Of a DNA stretch of 10,593 bases, positions 5,411 to 10,593 are shown one piece after another. Made by a program: the position numbers and the translations under genes. Within the stretch, counting starts at the first letter, position 1. Each line of letters begins with the position of its first letter. Below the pieces are notes generated by a model that saw nothing but the letters and a program-made list of their open reading frames with translations, was not told the origin of the DNA and made no database searches. Source of the stretch: Pseudomonadota bacterium (GTDB lineage: Bacteria > Pseudomonadota > Alphaproteobacteria > Sphingomonadales > Sphingomonadaceae); the NCBI GenBank assembly GCA_023427285.1, contig JAEZBH010000232.1:1-10593 (forward strand). Direction: 5' to 3'.

Positions 5411-8107
5411 ATGCGCAAGAGTGTTCTTCTGGCATCCGTATGCGTTCTTGGCTTTAGTCTTCCAGTATTTGCCCAGCAATCCCAACAGGCTTCGGCGCAA
5501 GATCCGGCAGCCGCCGAGCCTGCCGCGCAGAGCGCGGAGCTGAATACAATCATCGTCACCGCCACACGGCGCGCACAGGCGCTGTCAGAGGTGCCGGTGG
5601 CTGTCTCGGCCGTCACCGCGGAAAGTCTGGAGCGCTCGGGCGTCAGCGATATTCGCCAGCTGAACCAGTTGGCGCCTTCGCTGCTGGTGTCCTCCACCAC
5701 GTCAGAGGCCAGCACGTCGGCGCGTATTCGCGGCGTCGGCACGGTGGGCGACAACCCCGGCCTTGAAAGCTCCGTTGCCGTCTTCATCGACGGCGTTTAC
5801 CGCGTGCGCAATGGCGCGGGTTTGAACGAGCTGGGCGATATCGAGCGCATCGAGGTGCTGCGCGGCCCGCAAGGCACGCTGTTCGGTCGCAACGCCTCGG
5901 CGGGTCTGATCAACGTCATCACCAAGAAGCCGAGCTTCGATCCGGGCGCGAGTGCCGACTTCACCTACGGCAATTACGATTATCTGCGTCTTGCCGGTCA
6001 CGTGACCGGGCCGATCGTGGCCGAGACGCTGGCCGCCCGGCTTGACGCGGTTTATTCCAAGCGCGACGGCTACCTGAAAGATCCGGTCACTGGCATCGAG
6101 ATGAACGACCGCGATCGCTACCTGCTGCGCGGCCAGATGCTCTTCACGCCGAGCGATAATCTGGAAGTCCGCCTGATCGCCGACTACGCGAAGAATGACG
6201 AACACTGCTGCGGCGCGACCTTCCAGCCGACGGTCGAGACCTACCGCAATGCGACGACCGGCGCGCTGGAAACCCGGCCCAATCCTTTCGTGCCGCTGCT
6301 GGAGAGCCTTGGCGGGCGCTATAATTTCAACACGTTCGATCGTGAAATTGCGGTCACGGAAGGCCGTGCGCCGGCCAGCCCGACCAAGGACTGGGGCCTG
6401 TCGCTCCAGGCGGACTGGGATCTGGGTTTTGCCAACCTGACCTCGATTACGGCGTACCGCGATTACAAATCAGAGCTGTACGGCGACACCGACTTCACCA
6501 ACATCGATATCCTCTATCGCGAGGCGGGCAGCGGGCGCGAGTTCAAGACCTTCTCGCAAGAGCTTCGCCTTCAGGGCAATGCCTTCAACGACCGGGTCGA
6601 CTGGCTGGTTGGCGGCTACTACGCCGATGAATCTCTGGACGTGGTGGACCGCCTGAAGTTCGGCAACGATTACGGCCAGTTCGCATCCTGCCGCCTGTTG
6701 CCGGAGGCGCTTCGGACGCTGGGCCAACCGGGATGCGCCGGGCCGCTGCTCGAGCCGACGCTTAATTTCCTGCTCGGGTCTCATGCGCCAAACATTCTGA
6801 CGGCGTTCAACCTCCTGGGCAGCATGAATGACGTTGGCGACGAGAACCCGCTGTTCAAGCAGGACAGCGAGAACTGGGCGCTGTTCACCCACAACGTCTT
6901 CAAGATTACCGATCAGCTCAGCCTGACGGTCGGCGTGCGCTATACCGAGGAGACCAAGAAGCTGCGCGCCACGTTCGACAACTCCAACACCTTCTGCCCG
7001 CGCATCAAGGAGGCGCTCGCGCCGGTGTTCGGCGATCCGGCGGCGAACGCAACCGCGCAGGCGTTGGCGGGCGGCCTCATTGCACTGGGCTGTCAGGGCG
7101 GCAGCACGTCTGAGTTGAATGCCCTTAATCTCGATACCGAGCGTACCGACAAGGAATGGACCGGCACCGGCGTGCTGTCCTACCAGTTCAACCGCAACCT
7201 GATGACCTATGCCAGCTACGCCAAGGGCTACAAGGCGGGCGGCTTCAACCTTGACCGCTCGGCGCTGGGCCGACCGGGGGCGACGCTGACGAACGCCAAT
7301 GCCGAGAACCTGAAGTTCGACCCCGAGAAGGTCGATTCCTACGAACTGGGCCTGAAATACGGCGGCAGAAGCTTCAACCTGAACGTTGCGGCCTTCTACC
7401 AGCGCTTCAAGAATTTCCAGCTCAACACCTTCAACGGCCAGTTCTACTTCGTGCAGACCATTAACAGCTGCTCCACCGATCTTGGCGGGGCAGACCGGGA
7501 CGCCTCGGCCCTGACCGGCGCGTGCAATTCCGATGACGTGCGGGCAGGCGTGGTCTCTAAGGGTATCGAGATCGAGGCGGCAGCCTATCCTGCCACTGAT
7601 CTGACCGTCACGGCAGGTCTGACGCTGGCCGATACCAAATACCGGAATGATCTGGTGGGCGGGGCCAGCGGCGTGCCGCTTGATCCGGTGTTGTTCCTGC
7701 TGCCGGGCCAGCGCATTTCCAATGCGCCGAAGTATGTCCTGACCGGCTCGTTGGCCTATTCGCCCCAGATTGGCGGCAACGGCATGAGCGCCCTGTTCTA
7801 TGCCGATTTCCGCTATGCCTCTGACTACAACACCGGCTCCGACCTGTTCCCTGAAAAGGCGCAGGACGCTTACATGATCGTGAACGCACGTGTCGGCCTG
7901 TACGCGGAGGAACGGCGCTGGGGCGTGGAACTCTGGGCCCAGAACCTGCTGAACAAGAACTACAAGCAGGTGGGTTTCAACGCGCCCTTCCAGGGCAGCA
8001 ACAGCGCGGCGCAGGCGGAGGCTTTCGGCCTTGCCGCCAATCAGCTGTTCGCCAACTTCCTTGCCGAGCCGCGCACCTATGGTCTGACCGTCCGCGTGCG
8101 TTACTGA
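5411..8107 (+). CDS. TonB-dependent outer-membrane receptor
   Basis: This 898-residue protein is an outer-membrane active transporter powered by the TonB-ExbB-ExbD system. A signal peptide (residues 1 to about 21, ending VFA-QQ) is followed by a Gln/Ala-rich linker and a TonB-box-like NTIIVTA (45-51). The plug domain spans about 57-172 with typical motifs: VPVAVSAVTAE, ARIRGVG, VFIDGVYR, IERIEVLRGPQGTLFGRNASAG. The 22-strand barrel occupies the rest, with SQELRLQG, SYAKGYKAGGFN and the C-terminal LTVRVRY ending in an aromatic residue, as needed for barrel assembly. Eight cysteines outside the signal peptide fall as close pairs (266/267, 427/442, 529/561, 687/705), probably in extracellular loops. 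Length is usual for sphingomonad receptors of this class. ATG 5411 has a strong GGAGG (5401-5405). The substrate cannot be read from sequence; siderophore, sugar or aromatic compounds are possible. Confidence 0.95.
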   Translation: MRKSVLLASVCVLGFSLPVFAQQSQQASAQDPAAAEPAAQSAELNTIIVTATRRAQALSEVPVAVSAVTAESLERSGVSDIRQLNQLAPSLLVSSTTSEASTSARIRGVGTVGDNPGLESSVAVFIDGVYRVRNGAGLNELGDIERIEVLRGPQGTLFGRNASAGLINVITKKPSFDPGASADFTYGNYDYLRLAGHVTGPIVAETLAARLDAVYSKRDGYLKDPVTGIEMNDRDRYLLRGQMLFTPSDNLEVRLIADYAKNDEHCCGATFQPTVETYRNATTGALETRPNPFVPLLESLGGRYNFNTFDREIAVTEGRAPASPTKDWGLSLQADWDLGFANLTSITAYRDYKSELYGDTDFTNIDILYREAGSGREFKTFSQELRLQGNAFNDRVDWLVGGYYADESLDVVDRLKFGNDYGQFASCRLLPEALRTLGQPGCAGPLLEPTLNFLLGSHAPNILTAFNLLGSMNDVGDENPLFKQDSENWALFTHNVFKITDQLSLTVGVRYTEETKKLRATFDNSNTFCPRIKEALAPVFGDPAANATAQALAGGLIALGCQGGSTSELNALNLDTERTDKEWTGTGVLSYQFNRNLMTYASYAKGYKAGGFNLDRSALGRPGATLTNANAENLKFDPEKVDSYELGLKYGGRSFNLNVAAFYQRFKNFQLNTFNGQFYFVQTINSCSTDLGGADRDASALTGACNSDDVRAGVVSKGIEIEAAAYPATDLTVTAGLTLADTKYRNDLVGGASGVPLDPVLFLLPGQRISNAPKYVLTGSLAYSPQIGGNGMSALFYADFRYASDYNTGSDLFPEKAQDAYMIVNARVGLYAEERRWGVELWAQNLLNKNYKQVGFNAPFQGSNSAAQAEAFGLAANQLFANFLAEPRTYGLTVRVRY

Positions 8108-8152
8108 CGCTTTGAGGAGATGTTCACCGCTCCTTGAGGAGCTACTCTGAGC

Positions 8153-8182
8153 AAGGCCCGCGTCTTCCGGCGCGGGCCTTTT
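8153..8182 (+). terminator. Rho-independent terminator of the receptor gene
   Basis: AAGGCCCGCG (8153-8162) pairs with CGCGGGCCTT (8171-8180) across an 8-nt loop, with TTTT at 8179-8182. A smaller hairpin, GCTCC-TTGA-GGAGC (8129-8142), lies just upstream. The stem is long and GC-rich, so the receptor and the dehydrogenase are probably separate transcription units. Confidence 0.85.
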
Positions 8183-8221
8183 CCTTGCGGGGGCGTTGGG
8201 GTGAACATGGGGAGAGATCGG

Positions 8222-9295
8222 GTGCGGGGCATTATCTGGAACGGACAGCGCCTGTTCATGACAAACCGTCTTGAAGTGCGCGCACCGGGCAAGGGCGAGG
8301 TCAAAGTGCGGGTGCTGGCATCGGGCATCTGCCATAGTGATCTCAACATGATTGATTCCGGGCTGATCGGCACGCCGGTGGTGCTGGGGCACGAGGCGGC
8401 GGGCGTGGTTGCCGAACTGGGCGAGGGCGTCTCCGGTCTGGCGCTTGGCGATGCCGTCATGGTTGGCACCCAGACCCCTTGCGGCCATTGCCGGGAGTGC
8501 GAGCGCGACGAGCCCGCCAACTGCGATGAGACGTGGGGCTTCGTGCCCGGCCAGCCTTTCCGGCTGGAGGGCCAGCCGGTTTACTCCTTCGCCAACGTTT
8601 CCTCCTTTGCCGGGGAAATCGTGGTGAAGGCCTCCCAAGCGTACCGCACGCAAGACCTGCCGCCGGAACAGGCGGCGCTCATTGGCTGTGCCGTCTCCAC
8701 CGGCTTTTGCGCCGCACAGACCCTTGGGCGGGTGCGCGCAGGCGATCGGGTGGCCGTCATCGGCGTCGGCGGCATTGGCGTCAATGCCATTCAGGGCGCG
8801 CGTTTGGCCGGGGCCTCTGTGCTGGCGGTTGATCTCAATCCGGCCAAGGAAGCGGTCGCCCGCAGCTTCGGCGCGGATCGTTTCGTGCTTGCCGAGCGCG
8901 GGCAGGGCGCGCAGGCGCTGGCGGCTGCCTTGCAGGCCGAGGCCGCGCCCATCGATGTGGTTGTGGAGTGCAGCGGCGCGCCCGTGGCCATTGAGGCCGC
9001 CCTTCAGGCCGTCAAGCGCGGCGGGCGCGTGGTGCTGGTCGGTATGACATCGCCGGGGGCAAGCGTGCCGCTGGGGCTGGATGCCATGCTGAGCGGGCGG
9101 GAGATCATTTCGGTGATGAACGGCGGCGCACGGCCGGAGCAGGACTATCCCCGCCTCATCGAGCTTGCCCGCACGCGCCAGATCGATCTTGAGTCGCAGG
9201 TCTCACAGGTGTGGCCGCTGGAGCAGTTCGAGGAGGCCATCGCGGCGCTGCGGGCAGGCACGGTCACGCGGGCGGTGCTGGATCACACCGCCTGA
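8222..9295 (+). CDS. Zinc-dependent alcohol dehydrogenase (medium-chain dehydrogenase/reductase family)
   Basis: This cytoplasmic enzyme of about 357 residues oxidises an alcohol to an aldehyde or ketone with a nicotinamide cofactor. Catalytic zinc ligands are C37 (GICHSD), H57-E58 (GHEAAG) and C156 (GCAVSTG). The structural zinc lobe C-x2-C-x2-C-x7-C is complete at C87, C90, C93 and C101. The Rossmann loop is GVGGIG (181-186), and Asp204 after beta-2 (AVDLN) favours NAD over NADP. The overall pattern resembles class III-like alcohol dehydrogenases; the substrate is unknown. I chose GTG 8222 because GGGGAG lies at ideal spacing (8209-8214) and MRGIIW begins the fold. GTG 8201 and ATG 8207 are in-frame alternatives adding seven and five residues. 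It follows the receptor's terminator and ends 16 nt before the convergent gene. Confidence 0.92.
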   Translation: MRGIIWNGQRLFMTNRLEVRAPGKGEVKVRVLASGICHSDLNMIDSGLIGTPVVLGHEAAGVVAELGEGVSGLALGDAVMVGTQTPCGHCRECERDEPANCDETWGFVPGQPFRLEGQPVYSFANVSSFAGEIVVKASQAYRTQDLPPEQAALIGCAVSTGFCAAQTLGRVRAGDRVAVIGVGGIGVNAIQGARLAGASVLAVDLNPAKEAVARSFGADRFVLAERGQGAQALAAALQAEAAPIDVVVECSGAPVAIEAALQAVKRGGRVVLVGMTSPGASVPLGLDAMLSGREIISVMNGGARPEQDYPRLIELARTRQIDLESQVSQVWPLEQFEEAIAALRAGTVTRAVLDHTA

Positions 9296-9311
9296 CGCGA
9301 CTCTCCTGAAC

Positions 9312-10427
9312 TTATGGCAGGCGGCTGCCGGTGCGCGCCTCGCGTTCTCGGCTGGAGTTGAAGGTCATGTAGTGCCCCGTCGAAGGCTCCGGCTTGCCGT
9401 TGCGGATCACCGGCACCCAGCGCCATTTCTTCATCGCCTCTGTCGCATAGCTGGCATACTGCGGGTTGCCTTCAAGGGTCTCGCCGCGAATGTTAAGGGC
9501 GCGCCCGTCCGGGCCGATGTCGAAATGCGCCCTTGCTCTGGTGACGAAGGTGCGCTCATTCCAGTCTTCAAGCGGGTCCGGCGTCCAGCTCACCAGCATG
9601 ATCGGTTCTTTGTTTTCTTTGGTATTGCTGATGATCTGCGCAACCGTGGCATCGGCCTTTTGCCATTCCCCGCGACGGGCATAGCCTGCCGCCAGCGTGC
9701 CCATGACCTGCCGCCAGGTTTCCACCTGCTTTTCATTGCCGGGTGACACATAGCCCAGCGCCTCTTCCAGTATCTCGATGGCTTTGGCGTAGCGCCGCCC
9801 TTCCATATGATACATGGCGAGCATACGCAGAATTGCCGGGCGGTTGGTGTTGTCTGGCCCCAGGCCGTCTGCAATCTTCTGTGCGGCTTCCAGATTTTTT
9901 GTCGCAATGCCGCGCGTCACCATCCGTTGCAGGAAGCGGGCATACTCGATGTGGGCATAGGCGACAGCGGGATGATTCTCGCCGTAAGCCTGCTGCGACG
10001 TGTTGACGATGGCGAGGTAATGGTTCTGCACCTCCTGATCCCATTTGCCATGGTGCTTGCCCAAGGTGATGAGCGCATTGTGCAGATAAAGGCGGTTCAT
10101 GGCCGTGGCCGGGCCCTTGGCCTCCAGATGCGCGAGAACCTTTTTGATCTCGCGAATGCTGGTTTCCAGCTCGGCTTGCGAGCCAAGCGAAATATCCGCC
10201 ACATTGAGGGCAAGGTTCACCAGCGTCTGTTCCGAGGGCGCGCCCGCTTTCATGTAAAGGCGCAGCGCTTCAAGGCCGTGGCGGTGCGCGGCCTTGGCGT
10301 CGTTCGCCTCCATGGCCTTGCCCATCGCCTGATTGGCGGCGCGCCAGCCATTGTCTGCCGTTTGGCCATGAGCAGCTGTGCTTGCCGCCAGCATGAAGCC
10401 CAGAAGCACGACCTTCGTGCTGACCAT
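9312..10427 (-). CDS. Secreted TPR-like protein with C-terminal TonB-C-like domain
   Basis: This 371-residue protein is predicted to be periplasmic. A signal peptide runs to about residue 21 (cleavage near AHG-QT). The middle, about residues 25-265, is all alpha-helical with degenerate TPR-like pairs, for example RPAILRMLAMYHMEGRRYAKAIEILEEA read as two helices, followed by GTLAAGYARRGEWQKADATV. The C-terminal 290-356 matches the TonB C-terminal pattern: an RARAHFDIGPDGRALNI strand, then ATEAMKKWRWVPVIRNGKP, where W-R-W-x-P and N-G are typical. Unlike true TonB it lacks a membrane anchor and Pro-rich spacer. ATG 10427 begins the signal peptide and follows GGGAGGGGGG; the open frame to 10472 adds 15 residues through the leader. 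It may contact TonB-dependent systems or use this fold for another protein contact. Both halves are called by pattern, the TonB-C part with more certainty. Confidence 0.78.
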   Translation of the reverse strand: MVSTKVVLLGFMLAASTAAHGQTADNGWRAANQAMGKAMEANDAKAAHRHGLEALRLYMKAGAPSEQTLVNLALNVADISLGSQAELETSIREIKKVLAHLEAKGPATAMNRLYLHNALITLGKHHGKWDQEVQNHYLAIVNTSQQAYGENHPAVAYAHIEYARFLQRMVTRGIATKNLEAAQKIADGLGPDNTNRPAILRMLAMYHMEGRRYAKAIEILEEALGYVSPGNEKQVETWRQVMGTLAAGYARRGEWQKADATVAQIISNTKENKEPIMLVSWTPDPLEDWNERTFVTRARAHFDIGPDGRALNIRGETLEGNPQYASYATEAMKKWRWVPVIRNGKPEPSTGHYMTFNSSREREARTGSRLP

Positions 10428-10463
10428 GGTGATCCCCCCTCCCTGCGTATTCCTTGCCGGGGG

Positions 10464-10491
10464 ATAATACAATCAGACTAGAAAACTGCAA
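10464..10491 (-). promoter_or_regulatory. Promoter of the TPR/TonB-C gene
   Basis: On the minus strand TTGCAG (10491-10486) and TATTAT (10469-10464) are separated by 16 nt. The start would be near 10457, giving a leader of about 30 nt to ATG 10427. This is the best -35/-10 pair in the window. Confidence 0.6.
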
Positions 10492-10515
10492 TCGTCGCTC
10501 TGCTGTCCGTTTTTG

Positions 10516-10528
10516 CAGGAATTTCCTG
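10516..10528. promoter_or_regulatory. 13-bp palindrome upstream of the TPR/TonB-C promoter
   Basis: CAGGAA-T-TTCCTG is perfectly self-complementary around one central base. It sits about 25 nt upstream of the -35 on the minus strand, a position suited to an activator site. Confidence 0.35.
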
Positions 10529-10548
10529 TGATTTGCCGGAGGGGCGCA

Positions 10549-10583
10549 CGGGCAACAAAAGATCGGGCACAGAAAAACGGGCA
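10549..10583. repeat. Three CGGGCA direct repeats with A-rich spacers
   Basis: CGGGCA begins at 10549, 10564 and 10578, and each copy is followed by an A-rich stretch. The spacing is 15 and 14 nt. The region lies upstream of the minus-strand promoter and may continue past the window edge. Confidence 0.45.
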
Positions 10584-10593
10584 AAAAAATCGG

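Noticed and set aside
6470..8653. 727-codon minus-strand open frame antisense to the receptor gene
   Set aside because: Long antisense frames are common in GC-rich genes. The translation is rich in Arg/Gln/His/Gly with no recognisable domain, and the sense frame is a clear TonB-dependent receptor.

Overview
The window looks like chromosomal DNA from an alphaproteobacterium, most likely Sphingomonadales. The basis is high-GC coding DNA, a sphingomonad-type TonB-dependent receptor, tandem small lipoproteins resembling the DUF6491 family, and a mix of envelope and catabolic genes. No transposase, integrase, phage gene or CRISPR array is visible.

Layout. (1) Positions 1-327 hold the 3' end of nth (endonuclease III). 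(2) Positions 351-1533 hold two tandem paralogous lipoprotein genes. Each is preceded by the same pair of TTCAG half-sites 11 nt apart, so they are probably under one regulator. (3) A tRNA-Arg(CCG) lies at 1737-1813. It is followed by about 300 nt of non-coding DNA with a 16-bp tandem repeat, a perfect TATAAT and an intrinsic-terminator-like hairpin. (4) Positions 2116-4855 hold a polysaccharide-deacetylase-family gene (+). It converges on a two-gene minus-strand unit made of a FemAB-like acyltransferase and a GNAT acetyltransferase whose reading frames overlap by 119 nt. This looks like a small cell-surface glycan modification locus. (5) A 555-nt gap between divergent genes (4856-5410) carries a G8-AA-G7 tract in a hairpin and a perfect 12-bp palindrome. 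(6) Positions 5411-8107 hold a TonB-dependent outer-membrane receptor with its own strong terminator. (7) A zinc-dependent alcohol dehydrogenase (+) follows. It converges on a secreted TPR-like protein with a TonB-C-like C-terminal domain (-), which has a recognisable promoter.

How the parts may work together. The receptor would import an unknown substrate using TonB energy. The alcohol dehydrogenase could act on that substrate or be unrelated. The periplasmic TPR/TonB-C protein could interact with the Ton system or be a stand-alone periplasmic protein. The deacetylase and two acyltransferases probably modify surface polysaccharide or its precursors. These links are inferences from family and position.

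I see no clear new multi-gene system. The most interesting points are the shared direct-repeat operator of the lipoprotein pair, the terminator-like element just ahead of the deacetylase, the long out-of-frame overlap of the two acyltransferase genes, and the anchorless TPR/TonB-C protein.
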